DNA from: Aurantimicrobium photophilum
GTDB lineage: Bacteria > Actinomycetota > Actinomycetes > Actinomycetales > Microbacteriaceae
Reading direction: 5' to 3'
DNA length: 64,000 nt
Assembly (NCBI RefSeq): GCF_003194085.1
Contig: NZ_CP023994.1
Coordinates: forward strand, 496,001 to 560,000
Position 1 is the first letter of the stretch, and every line of letters begins with the position of its first letter. Under the pieces are notes generated by a model. It was not told where the DNA came from, searched no databases, and saw only the letters and a list, made by a program, of their open reading frames with translations. Shown piece by piece: positions 15,917-25,200 of this stretch. Both the position numbers and the translations under genes were made by a program.

Positions 15917-16663
15917 GTGACTAATCAGACCACCTCTCCTCGCGTTGTTGAGGTGATGAACACATTGAATGCGCTGGGCAATCCAGTGATTGCTGCGCAT
16001 TCTCAGCGTTACTTCAAAACAGGTCCTGGAGAGTACGGCGAGGGCGATGTCTTTATCGGTATACGTGTTCCTGTCACGAGAACCGTTGTTCGCCAATTCA
16101 AAGACTTGAGTACTCCCGAGATTGTGGAGTTGGCTCAATCAACTGTTCATGAACACCGTTTGAGTGCGTTGCTGATTCTCACGAGTCAGTTCACACGCGC
16201 CAAGACAGTTCAGCAGCGGGCAGAGCTGTTCGAGATCTTGTTGATGCTGGTCTCCAGTGGTCACGTCAATAACTGGGACCTCGTAGATTCTTCTGCTCCC
16301 TATATCGGCGCTTATCTCCTGGAGATGCCTGACTACAGTGATCTCCTTCTTGCTCTTGCTCAGTCGGAAGATCTGTGGGAACGCCGGACAGCTGTGATGC
16401 TCACAGCGGCGTTGATTCGTGCAGGTATTTATCAACCCACACTTGAGCTATGTGAGCTACTCATGACAGACACACATGACCTCATTCACAAGGCCACTGG
16501 CTGGATGCTCCGCGTGGTGGGGGATCAAGACATCGCTGTACTACGAGGGTTCTTAGATACGTATTCGGCAACAATGCCCCGCACTATGTTGCGATACGCG
16601 ATTGAACATTTAGACAAGCCTGAACGGGACCACTATCTGAAGCAGAAGTCGCTGTTAGCCTGA
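15917..16663 (+). CDS. AlkD-like DNA alkylation repair protein
   Basis: The 248-aa protein is all-helical and fits the HEAT-repeat AlkC/AlkD glycosylases, which remove N3- and N7-alkylated purines. Diagnostic segments are YFKTGPGEYGEGDVFIGIRVP (read in part) near the N-terminus, NNWDLVDSSAPYI in the middle, where Trp-Asp lie in the DNA-binding groove, and LIHKATGWMLRVVG near the end. GTG 15917 fits a leaderless promoter. An in-frame ATG at 15956 preceded by GAGG is the alternative and would remove 13 residues outside the conserved part. Confidence 0.87.
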   Translation: MTNQTTSPRVVEVMNTLNALGNPVIAAHSQRYFKTGPGEYGEGDVFIGIRVPVTRTVVRQFKDLSTPEIVELAQSTVHEHRLSALLILTSQFTRAKTVQQRAELFEILLMLVSSGHVNNWDLVDSSAPYIGAYLLEMPDYSDLLLALAQSEDLWERRTAVMLTAALIRAGIYQPTLELCELLMTDTHDLIHKATGWMLRVVGDQDIAVLRGFLDTYSATMPRTMLRYAIEHLDKPERDHYLKQKSLLA

Positions 16664-16681
16664 ACAGGCACTCTTTTAGCC

Positions 16682-16732
16682 CTATGAGAAAACACTCAGA
16701 TAACGTTCAGCCTTCTCATAGCATTCACATAG
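16682..16732 (+). promoter_or_regulatory. Operator-like repeats upstream of the HtrA-like gene
   Basis: Two signals overlap here. CTATGAGAA (16682-16690) and TTCTCATAG (16713-16721) form a perfect 9-bp inverted repeat. TCATAG (16716-16721) and ACATAG (16727-16732) form a direct repeat with an 11-nt period, matching the arrangement at 2643-2659. An OmpR/PhoB-type regulator is the simplest reading. The inverted repeat could also be a weak terminator for the AlkD-like gene, but no T-run follows. Confidence 0.45.
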
Positions 16733-16774
16733 ATTCATTTGGAAAGCTAAAGGTGCTTGAAAGGAGCTTCTCGA

Positions 16775-18103
16775 ATGGTTGAGAACAACGACAAAGGAAT
16801 TCCCGAGTACTACTTCCCACCCGTGGGTGAGTCCACTCCACCACCTGCAACACCTCCCGTTGCAGAGCAGGAAGTTCCCGAAACCTTCGTTGGTCCCGCT
16901 GCTGTTCAGGAGCGCAAGCAGAACAAGGTTGCCCCACTGGTTGCCGTGGCTGTTGCTGCCGCACTGGTTGGCGGTATCGCAGGTGCTGGTGTTGCCACCG
17001 TCATGGGTGGACAGAACGCAAACAACTCTGCTTCCAGCAATGTTCAGGGCATCACCATCAACAACACCGAAGAAGTCTCAACCGTAACTGCGGTTGCGGC
17101 GAAAGCTTCGCCCAGCGTCGTCACCATTTCTGTGACAGGTGCTGCCGGAGGTGGCTCAGGTTCAGGTGTGATCTTGAACAAAGAAGGCTATGTCCTCACC
17201 AATAACCACGTCGTAACTCTGGATGGTGCAGATAGCAACGCCACGATCACTGTCCAGGACAATGACGGGAACATTTACCCCGCATCCATCGTGGGAACAG
17301 ACCCAACAGTAGATATGGCTGTGCTCAAGATTGAGGGAGAGGGAGTCTTCACGCCCATCGAATGGGCTGACTCCAGCAAACTCAACGTGGGAGACCTCAC
17401 CATCGCGATGGGTGCACCGCTCGGACTTGCCGGAACGGTCACCACCGGTATCGTTTCAGCACTCAATCGATCCATTCAGGTTGCAAGCTCTGCTGTGCCA
17501 GACTCATCGGGCTCTGACTCAGACTCTGGCAGTGGAGATAGCTCCAACCCGTTCAACTTCGACTTTGGTCAAGGTCAAACACAGACTCAATCTCAGAGCG
17601 CCTCGATTTCTATCCCTGTCATCCAGACAGACGCCGCTATCAACCCTGGTAACTCTGGTGGAGCGCTCCTGGACTCGAAGGGTCGCTTGATCGGTATCAA
17701 CGTGGCGATTGCCAGTGCTGGATCCTCCGACGGACAGTCCGGAAGCATTGGTGTGGGCTTTGCCCTCCCTTCCAACCTGGCCAAGCGTGTCTCGGCTGAG
17801 CTGATCGAAAACCAGAAGGCTTCACATGGTCTCTTGGGTGCCCAGGTATCTGATGCGGCATCAAAGGATGGCAGCACTGCAGTTGGTGCCTACATCGAGA
17901 AGGCTGTTGAGGGTGGCGCTGCCGCTCAAGCTGGTATCAAGGATGGCGACATCGTGGTTCGGTTCAATGGTGTTCGCATCACAGATGCCAATGACCTCAC
18001 CGCTCAGGTTCGCACCGCAGCTGGTGGTTCTGAAGCAACAGTTGTGGTCAATCGCGACGGTAAGCAGCAGACAATCAAGGTTCAGCTCGGCACCCTCAAG
18101 TAA
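16775..18103 (+). CDS. Membrane-anchored HtrA/DegP-like serine protease
   Basis: The 442-aa protease has a Pro-rich cytosolic N-terminus, one transmembrane helix (about 53-78) and an outer trypsin-like domain. The catalytic triad is visible as His145 (TNNHVV), Asp180 (DPTVDMAV) and Ser294 (PGNSGGALL). A PDZ domain follows (about 350-442). Before the catalytic Ser lies a Ser/Asp/Gly/Gln-rich insertion (about 240-278), probably a flexible loop. The family degrades or refolds damaged envelope proteins. ATG 16775 is chosen because AAGGAG (16761-16766) is 8 nt upstream; a TTG at 16757 lies before that site. The 11-nt-period repeats suggest control by a two-component system. Confidence 0.93.
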   Translation: MVENNDKGIPEYYFPPVGESTPPPATPPVAEQEVPETFVGPAAVQERKQNKVAPLVAVAVAAALVGGIAGAGVATVMGGQNANNSASSNVQGITINNTEEVSTVTAVAAKASPSVVTISVTGAAGGGSGSGVILNKEGYVLTNNHVVTLDGADSNATITVQDNDGNIYPASIVGTDPTVDMAVLKIEGEGVFTPIEWADSSKLNVGDLTIAMGAPLGLAGTVTTGIVSALNRSIQVASSAVPDSSGSDSDSGSGDSSNPFNFDFGQGQTQTQSQSASISIPVIQTDAAINPGNSGGALLDSKGRLIGINVAIASAGSSDGQSGSIGVGFALPSNLAKRVSAELIENQKASHGLLGAQVSDAASKDGSTAVGAYIEKAVEGGAAAQAGIKDGDIVVRFNGVRITDANDLTAQVRTAAGGSEATVVVNRDGKQQTIKVQLGTLK

Positions 18104-18160
18104 CGGGGGAAAGGGCCTGTTCTTGGTAACCTAGAACTCGGCCTTCTACTCAAGGACCCC

Positions 18161-19180
18161 ATGTCTGCTCTCGGCTCTGCGCCAATTCCAGCAACGCCCT
18201 TACCCGGCGTCTCTTATGTGATGCCTGTCCTCAACGAGGTCACTCACATTCGTGCTGCGGTGGCGAGCTTGCTGGAGCAGGACTATGCCGGCCCCATGGA
18301 AGTCACTCTGGCACTGGGGCCGAGTACGGACGGCACAAATGATTTAGTTGCACAGATGTGTGCCGAGGATCCTCGGATTCACTCCGTCGACAACCCTGCT
18401 GCGGCAACGCCGGTGGGAATGAACTTAGCCATCATGGCATCGAGCTTTCCCATTGTCATCCGCGTGGATGCCCACTCTGTGCTGCCCAAGGACTACGCCA
18501 GTATTGCTGTGGAGACGCTTCTACGCACCCAAGCAGACAACGTGGGTGGCATCATGGATGCCCAAGGAACCACACCTTTTGAGCGCGCCGTTGCTCGGGC
18601 ATATGACACCAAGGTGGGCTTGGGTGGAACTCCCTTCCACGTGGGAGGCAAGGAAGGCCCTGTGGACACTGTCTATCTCGGTGTCTTCAACCGTGAGAGC
18701 CTTCTCAAGGTCGGCATGTTCAACGAAGAGATTCGTCGCGGACAGGACTGGGAACTCAACCGACGCATTCGTGACGCTGGCGGACTGGTCTGGTTCACTC
18801 CCAAGCTCAAGGTTGTTTACCGTCCACGCACCTCAGTGAAAGCACTTGTGAAGCAGATGTATTCCACTGGTCTTTGGCGAGGAGAACTCTCTCGTCGCTT
18901 TGGTAGTGGTCTGCGTTACTTCGTGCCGCCCATGATGGTGGTGGCGACCGCACTCGGAATTCTTGCCGGTGTGCTGGGATTCACTCTCGGGTGGGTTGTT
19001 CCTGCTGTGTATGTGGCATTCGTTCTGGTGTCGACCGTGGTTTATGGTCGCGGCATGGGCGCCAAGGGACTCGGGTGGTTTCCTCTCGTCCTTCCCTGTA
19101 TTCACTTCGCATGGGGTGTAGGTTTCATCATGAGTTACACCAGACTCACCTCAAACATTGCTGGCAAGAGCGGAAGGTAA
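18161..19180 (+). CDS. GT2-family glycosyltransferase with membrane helices
   Basis: The 339-aa protein has a GT-A catalytic domain (about 10-240): SYVMPVLNE, the nucleotide-sugar Asp in RVDAHS, and GQDWELNRRIRDAGG, the acceptor-side ED/QDW motif. Two or three membrane helices follow (about 250-330). It resembles ExoA-type glycosyltransferases that work on lipid-linked saccharides at the inner membrane face. AAGGA lies 4-5 nt before the ATG. It is the first gene of a run with a CDP-alcohol transferase, a second GT2 and a TagF-like protein, so it probably builds an envelope glycopolymer. Sugar donor and acceptor are unknown. Confidence 0.87.
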   Translation: MSALGSAPIPATPLPGVSYVMPVLNEVTHIRAAVASLLEQDYAGPMEVTLALGPSTDGTNDLVAQMCAEDPRIHSVDNPAAATPVGMNLAIMASSFPIVIRVDAHSVLPKDYASIAVETLLRTQADNVGGIMDAQGTTPFERAVARAYDTKVGLGGTPFHVGGKEGPVDTVYLGVFNRESLLKVGMFNEEIRRGQDWELNRRIRDAGGLVWFTPKLKVVYRPRTSVKALVKQMYSTGLWRGELSRRFGSGLRYFVPPMMVVATALGILAGVLGFTLGWVVPAVYVAFVLVSTVVYGRGMGAKGLGWFPLVLPCIHFAWGVGFIMSYTRLTSNIAGKSGR

Positions 19181-19183
19181 GAC

Positions 19184-19981
19184 GTGGAGAAACCCACCTC
19201 TCTCGCTCAACTGCGTGAAGTAACCCAGCCACCTGAGGTGCGCACCCGCGCCAACGCAGAACACTGGGTAGCTCACCTCTACCTGCGTGATCTTTCTCCC
19301 TATGTCACCTGGGTATTGCTCAAAACCCCTATCTCGGCCAATGGTGTGACCGGGATCATGATTCTCACCGGCTGGGCAACTGCAGCTGCCTTGCTCATCC
19401 CCGGCATCTGGGGCCCTGTTCTTGCTCTGATTTTGGGGCAGCTGCAAATGCTCATCGACTGCTGCGATGGAGAAGTTGCCCGCTGGCGCAAAACGAAGAG
19501 CCCTGCCGGGCACTTCCTCGATGCCGTAGGTCACTACACAACCGAAGCATTAATTCCTCTTGCTCTGGGTCTGCGTGCTGCCGGTTTTGCCGACAATTCA
19601 CGACCCATTGACTGGATGTGGGTTGCCCTCGGTGCATTCCTGGCCATCGTGATCATTTTGAACAAGGTTCTCAACGATCTTGTTCGTGTCGCACGTGCCA
19701 TGTCTGATTTGCCCAAGTTGGCAGATGCCAAGGGAGCGAACGCGCCACGCCCCGGCATGGTTGCCAAACTGCGTCGCTTGGCTCGCTTCGTTCCCTTCCA
19801 CCGTATTTATCACTCGGTGGAGCTGACCATCATCGCTTTTGTCGCGGCAGTCATTGGTCTGGCAGTAGGAGAACTTCAGATCAGCCAGGTCCTTGTTGCC
19901 GTGTTGCTGCCGTTGTCCGTCCTAGCCATCATTGGTCACTTTGTTGCGATCATGACGAGCTCACGTGTCCGGGCTGCTTAG
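19184..19981 (+). CDS. CDP-alcohol phosphatidyltransferase-family protein
   Basis: The 265-aa membrane protein has about six helices and the CDP-alcohol transferase motif DCCDGEVARW...G-x3-D-x3-(D), which normally ends in the catalytic Asp. Here the last position reads HFLDAVGHY, with His in place of the final Asp. The first three Asp residues, which bind metal and CDP, are kept. The protein may therefore use another base or a different acceptor. The GTG start at 19184 has GGAAGG 6 nt upstream, with only 3 nt to the preceding stop. The next gene overlaps it by 17 nt, so translation is coupled. A phosphodiester-forming step in glycopolymer or phospholipid synthesis is inferred. Confidence 0.82.
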   Translation: MEKPTSLAQLREVTQPPEVRTRANAEHWVAHLYLRDLSPYVTWVLLKTPISANGVTGIMILTGWATAAALLIPGIWGPVLALILGQLQMLIDCCDGEVARWRKTKSPAGHFLDAVGHYTTEALIPLALGLRAAGFADNSRPIDWMWVALGAFLAIVIILNKVLNDLVRVARAMSDLPKLADAKGANAPRPGMVAKLRRLARFVPFHRIYHSVELTIIAFVAAVIGLAVGELQISQVLVAVLLPLSVLAIIGHFVAIMTSSRVRAA

Positions 19982-20867
19982 TTCCACTGAATTCGGCGTT
20001 CGACCTCGAGTGGGCGTCGTCGTGCTCACCATGGGACAGCGACCTGAAGAACTGACTCGTGCGATCAGGAGTGTGCTGGCGCAGCAGCTTGTCATTCTCG
20101 ACATTGTTGTCGTGGGGAATGGCTGGCGTCCCGAGTTTTTACCTGCCGGGGTTCGCGGTCTTCACCTGGAAGAGAATCTTGGCATCCCCGCCGGCCGCAA
20201 TGCTGGTGCTGCCAGGGTCTCAGGGGAATACATATTCTTCCTCGATGACGATGCAGAGCTAGCAGATCCGCTCTTTCTCGCAGAGGGAATCAAGAAGCTC
20301 GAAGCTGATTCTTCACTTGGTCTGATACAGCCCCGCATTACCGATCCCAGCGGGAAAGAAACCCCACGTCGCTGGATTCCCCGCCTGCGCAAGGGTGAGG
20401 CAACTGTTTCGAGCTATGTCTTCTCCGTGCTAGAAGCCGCTGTTTTGATGCCTACCCGCGTTTTTGAAGACATCGGTGGCTGGGGAGATCCCTACTTCTA
20501 TGCTCATGAAGGCATTGAGCTGGCTTGGCGCGTCTGGAATGCAGGCAAAACCGTCTGGTATGCAGGGGACATGGTGGTTCACCACCCTGTTACGACGCCC
20601 ACACGTCATGCGACGTATTACCGTCTCAATGCACGCAATCGTGTCTGGTTGGCCAAGCGAAACCTGCCACTGATCTTGATTCCGTTTTATGTGCTCTCGT
20701 GGACAGGAGTTCAACTTGTGCGCTCCGTCCGCAATAGAGGTGCAGGACTTGGCTCCTGGTTCTCCGGTTGGTTAGAGGGTTGGCGAGAAAACCCTGGCGG
20801 TCGCGTGGCCATGAGATGGCTCACGGTTTATCGCATGACCAAGGCTGGTCGTTTCCCGATTCTGTAG
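19965..20867 (+). CDS. GT2-family glycosyltransferase
   Basis: The 300-aa protein carries GT-A signatures: VGVVVLTMGQRP at the N-terminus, the DxD in FFLDDDAEL (about 88-96) and the catalytic-side segment AHEGIELAWRVWNAG (about 180-195). One hydrophobic segment near 230-250 may dip into the membrane. It is of the rhamnosyl/galactosyl-transferase type that acts in polysaccharide synthesis; the sugar is unknown. The GTG start lies within the preceding gene (17-nt overlap), placing it in the same operon. Confidence 0.85.
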   Translation: MSGLLSSTEFGVRPRVGVVVLTMGQRPEELTRAIRSVLAQQLVILDIVVVGNGWRPEFLPAGVRGLHLEENLGIPAGRNAGAARVSGEYIFFLDDDAELADPLFLAEGIKKLEADSSLGLIQPRITDPSGKETPRRWIPRLRKGEATVSSYVFSVLEAAVLMPTRVFEDIGGWGDPYFYAHEGIELAWRVWNAGKTVWYAGDMVVHHPVTTPTRHATYYRLNARNRVWLAKRNLPLILIPFYVLSWTGVQLVRSVRNRGAGLGSWFSGWLEGWRENPGGRVAMRWLTVYRMTKAGRFPIL

Positions 20868-20893
20868 TCGTCTTCGACTCATTCTTCGCAAGT

Positions 20894-20899
20894 TAGGCT
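20894..20899 (+). promoter_or_regulatory. -10 box TAGGCT of the TagF-like gene
   Basis: TAGGCT is followed by 6 nt and the ATG at 20906. It gives the last gene of the glycopolymer run its own leaderless promoter. Confidence 0.5.
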
Positions 20900-20905
20900 A
20901 ATTTC

Positions 20906-22135
20906 ATGGGTTTGATTCAAGATGCACGTTCGGCAACCAGCCTTCTCTCGAAGGCCTTGCAGGGTCGTCTGCGCCGCAAAGAACTTGCCCGCAAATTAGC
21001 TGAGCACCCTCTTCCAGGGCACAACTTCAAAGTAGGCGTCTACTTTGCTGATGGTGAAGTCAACCTCTACCAAGTGCGCCAGTGGTACAAACCACTCGAA
21101 GAGCTTTCGAAGACCTGGCCTGTTGTCATCCTGAGCCGCAACACGTTGGGTGCTCTCAAACTGCTCGATGAATCCCCCGTTCCCGTGGCGTATGTGCGCA
21201 CGGTGGTGGATTTGGAAGAGTTCATCGCTGATCAAGATCTTCACGTCATTCTGTATGTCAACCAGAATGCTCGAAACTTCCAAATGTTTAGATACGGCCA
21301 GCGTTGGCACGTGTTTATCAACCACGGTGAATCCGACAAGATGTACATGACCACTAACCAGTTCAAGGCGTATGACTACAGCCTGATTGCCGGAGACGCG
21401 GCTCGTGAACGCCTAGGCCGAGTGCTCTGGGATTACGACTTTGAGAAGCGGGCAATTCCTATCGGTCGCCCCCAGGCGGACCACTACACCGGAACAGTTC
21501 CCTTTGAACCAGATGACCGGGAAGTGGTCCTGTATGCCCCCACCTGGGAGGGAGACCGACCAGCAGCGGCCTATGGCTCGGTGGAGACCCACGGACTCAC
21601 ACTCGTTGAAGCACTCATTGCAACCGGGCGTCACCGCGTGATTTATCGCCCGCACCCTCGAAGTGGTGCAGTTGACTTCGATTATGGTCAGGCCAATGAC
21701 CAAATCAAAGCGTTGTTACGCCGAGCAAATGCGCACGATCCTTCGGCCAAGCACATCGTGGATGAGGGTGCAGAGTTGGGCTGGCAGCTCTCGGTGGCAG
21801 ATATGGCGATCGTGGATATCTCGGCCATGGTTTATGACCGTCTCGCTGCAGGGAAGCCCCTGATCATTACTCGCCCGGTCAATCCTGAGGCAGAGATCGA
21901 CGAGTGTGGCTATCTCAGTGACTGTGAATGGCTCTATGCAGACAAGGCTGGCGAAATCGTGGCTCAAATAGACGCAATCGAACACGATCCTGAAGCACAG
22001 GCACGCCTATCAAGATGGTGCAAGCACTACTTCGGAGATATCACCCCTGGTGTTCCCACCCAGCGCTTCCATGCTGCCATCCAGCACTTGATGGATGAGT
22101 GGGACAAGAACGCCGCACTTCACGCTGCTGACTGA
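20906..22135 (+). CDS. CDP-glycerol glycerophosphotransferase (TagF/TarF-like)
   Basis: The 409-aa protein belongs to the TagF family, which transfers glycerol-phosphate or a similar polyol-phosphate from CDP-linked donors onto teichoic-acid-like chains. Recognisable segments are FINHGESDK (about 132-140, the catalytic His region), VVLYAPTWEGD (about 206-216), IYRPHPRSG (about 246-254) and VDISAMVYD (about 304-312), which form the nucleotide-binding core. It is shorter than full TagF polymerases because the N-terminal membrane-targeting part is small. Together with the two GT2 genes and the CDP-alcohol transferase it suggests a poly(polyol-phosphate) or phosphoglycan. Which polyol is used cannot be read. 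Confidence 0.87.
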   Translation: MGLIQDARSATSLLSKALQGRLRRKELARKLAEHPLPGHNFKVGVYFADGEVNLYQVRQWYKPLEELSKTWPVVILSRNTLGALKLLDESPVPVAYVRTVVDLEEFIADQDLHVILYVNQNARNFQMFRYGQRWHVFINHGESDKMYMTTNQFKAYDYSLIAGDAARERLGRVLWDYDFEKRAIPIGRPQADHYTGTVPFEPDDREVVLYAPTWEGDRPAAAYGSVETHGLTLVEALIATGRHRVIYRPHPRSGAVDFDYGQANDQIKALLRRANAHDPSAKHIVDEGAELGWQLSVADMAIVDISAMVYDRLAAGKPLIITRPVNPEAEIDECGYLSDCEWLYADKAGEIVAQIDAIEHDPEAQARLSRWCKHYFGDITPGVPTQRFHAAIQHLMDEWDKNAALHAAD

Positions 22136-22189
22136 TCCTCAATCGCGCTACTTCGGCTTGTTTACGCCGGGAGTGTCCGTGGTTCCCAG

Positions 22190-22195
22190 TAGCTT
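22190..22195 (+). promoter_or_regulatory. -10 box TAGCTT of the adnAB operon
   Basis: TAGCTT is followed by 6 nt and the GTG at 22202. No Shine-Dalgarno is present; leaderless expression is inferred. Confidence 0.45.
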
Positions 22196-22201
22196 AGGGA
22201 T

Positions 22202-25200
22202 GTGGCTCAAACGGGGTTTGTTCAGCGTGAAATCGCACCCGTGCGCCCATTTGTTCCCGATGCATCTCAGGCTCAGGTTCTCGCTCTCCCAGTCGGTGAT
22301 TCAGCTGTCGTACTGGGGGCTCCGGGCACTGGTAAGACAGCTCTGCTCACCCAATTTGTTGCTGCGCGCGTAGCTGGAGGGAGCAACCCCGACAACATCG
22401 TTGTGCTCAGCCCCAACCGTGTTGCTGCTAGCCGCCTGAGGAACTCTCTTGGCTTGAGGTTAGGCATTGCAACAAATGGTGCTCTCGCTCGAACCCCGGG
22501 ATCTCTTGCCTTTGCTCTTGCCCAAGAGCACGCCCTGGCCACAGGACAAGCACCACCTCGAATGCTGACCGGTAGTGAACAGGACAGCATTTTTGCTGAA
22601 TTGCTCCTTGGGCATATTGAAGATGGCACTGGTCCCGCGTGGCCAGACCCACTTGTAGCTGAGGTTCGACAGCGCCGTGCATTCCGCAGTGAATTACGTG
22701 ATCTATTTGCTCGCAGCACGGAGAGGGGCTGGACTCCTGTCGACCTGCGTTCTCAGGGGGAGACGCGCGAACATCCTGAATGGGTCGCCGCTTCTCAGTT
22801 CTGGAGTGAATACCGCGAAGTTATTGCGGGATTTAGAACAGAATCCTTTGATTCTTCTGAAATCTTGGCCATTGGAGCCAACGCGCTCGCCAATTCAGCT
22901 GTGATGCCGAATGTGGAGCTCGTTCTCGTCGACGATGCGCAGGAGCTCACCTACGGTGCTGTGCGCATGCTGCAGGCTTTTGCCCGCCGTGGTGTTCCTG
23001 TCGTCGTTTTTGGTGATCCTGACATCACCTCAACCACGTTCCGTGGTGCAGTGCCCAACTTCTTGGGACGATTCGCCGTTGAACTCGGTATCTCAACAGA
23101 TCTTGTGAAGTCTTTTGTTCTGGACAGTGTCTACCGTCACGGTCCTCAGATTCGTTCTGCCGTGAGCAAGATGACCGAGATGGGCTCTGCTGAGGCCGGT
23201 GCACAGCGTAAAGCACTCTCTGTCGTTGAAGATGCTGTTTCCTCTCCGGTGCAAGTCCTTGAACGAAGCTCACGAGTAGCTGAAACCACTGCTATTGCTC
23301 GCCAATTGCGTGAACACCACATCTTGGGTTCTATAGCGTGGTCCCAGATGGCAGTTGTCGTGCGTACCAGCTCACTCGTGCCCCAGGTCGCCAGGGCGTT
23401 AGCTGTTGCTGAAGTTCCCACCAGGACCTTGTTGTCTGAGCGTTCGTTAAAGGAACACCCTGCGGCACTTGATTTGATTGCAGCAATTGCAGTGGCGATG
23501 GGGCGAATGGAACTCACCTCCAATGTCGCCACTGATTTGCTCACTTCGCCCATGGTGGGCCTCACGGTGTTGGATCTCAGAAGACTTCGTTTGGCCTTGC
23601 GTCACGACGAGCTGGCTGCCGGAGGAGTGCGCACCGGTGAAGAACTCCTCATCGCAGCTCTTGAACAACCTGCAGATCTGGTTACTCTCGACTTCGCCCC
23701 CGCTCGCCGTGCTGCACGCTTTGCAGAGACTCTGCAGATGCTTCGGACTGAGATTTCTGAAGGAAACTCCATTGAAGAGTTGCTGTGGACCACGTGGGAA
23801 CGCAGTGGTCTGGCCAAAACCTGGGGCACTGAAGCACTCAGTGCCGGACTCATCGCCGACGATGCCAATCGCAATCTCGACGGCGTGATGGCGTTATTCA
23901 CCTCAGCAAAACGCTACGTCGAACGATATCCCGACCGCCCCGCTGCTGAATATATTGCTGAACTTCTCGAAGCTGATGTTCCTGAAGACACCCTGGCGCC
24001 GCAGGCTCAGGCTGATGCTGTTTTGGTGTGTACGCCGTCGGCATTGATCGGTACCGAGTTTGATGTGGTGGCTATTGCCGCTGTTCAAGAGAACCTATGG
24101 CCTAACCTTCGCCCACGAGGTTCTTTGCTCCATGCCCAAGATCTCCTAGGGGACTCTGTGGGAGTAGAGATTGACTTTGCAGCGTCCCGCAAAGAAGTGC
24201 TCGATGATGAACTACGCATGTTTGCGCTGGCTCTCTCCAGGGCGAAACAATCTGTCATTCTGACCGCAACGGCAAACGATGACACCCTTCCCTCGCCATT
24301 CCTGCGCAGAGTTGAATCGGTTCTGGGTGTTGATCCTGAGGAAGCTCAGAACTCTGAGCGCAATGGACTCAGTGAATATCCATTAACTCTTCGTGGACTG
24401 GTCGGTTCCCTGCGTCGCGCACTGACGCTCTCTTTACGCCGGGGTGAGTCATCTGACCGCAGTGCTCAGTTGGCTACAGCCCTGGCCAAGCTTTCGGCGG
24501 AAGAAATTCCTGGAGCAGCACCCACAGATTGGTATGGTTTGCGAGAGCCTTCCACCAGTGCGCCACTTGTTGATTTGAGCGTGGAGGGAAACTCGGTATC
24601 TGTTTCCCCCTCCAAGCTCGATACGTGGGAAAAGAACCAACTGGCATGGTTTATTGAATCCGTCGTAGGAAGAACCTCGAGTTCCGCCCAGGGTATTGGC
24701 ACCATCGTGCACAAGGTGATGGAAGATGCCAGCGCTGAGGGCCAACCCATCGATGCCGATTCTCTCTGGGCGGCCGTGGATGAACGTTGGCATGAACTTT
24801 CCTTTGATGCCGAATGGCTCAGCACAGGCGAGAAGCGACGTGTCCGCAAGATGGTGGCAGCCGTGTCCGAATACTTGCAGAACTTCAAAAATGACGGCAA
24901 GACCCTCCTCGCTACCGAAGGTGGGTTCACCCTGGAACTCGGTAACGCCACTCTGCGCGGGTATATCGACCGCATTGAACAAGATGCTGTGGGTCAGGTC
25001 GTCATTGTGGACCTGAAGACTGGCAAATACGAACCTCGTGTGAAAGACCTGCCCGAGCATGCCCAGCTCGCCTGTTATCAGCTCGCGTTGACGGAGGGTG
25101 CTCTCAAGGAGGTCCCTGAAGGTGCACGTAATGGCGGAGCCAAGCTGATTTATGTCACCAACGGCACCAAGGGCAAGCTCTATAAGGCCATGGAACAAAA

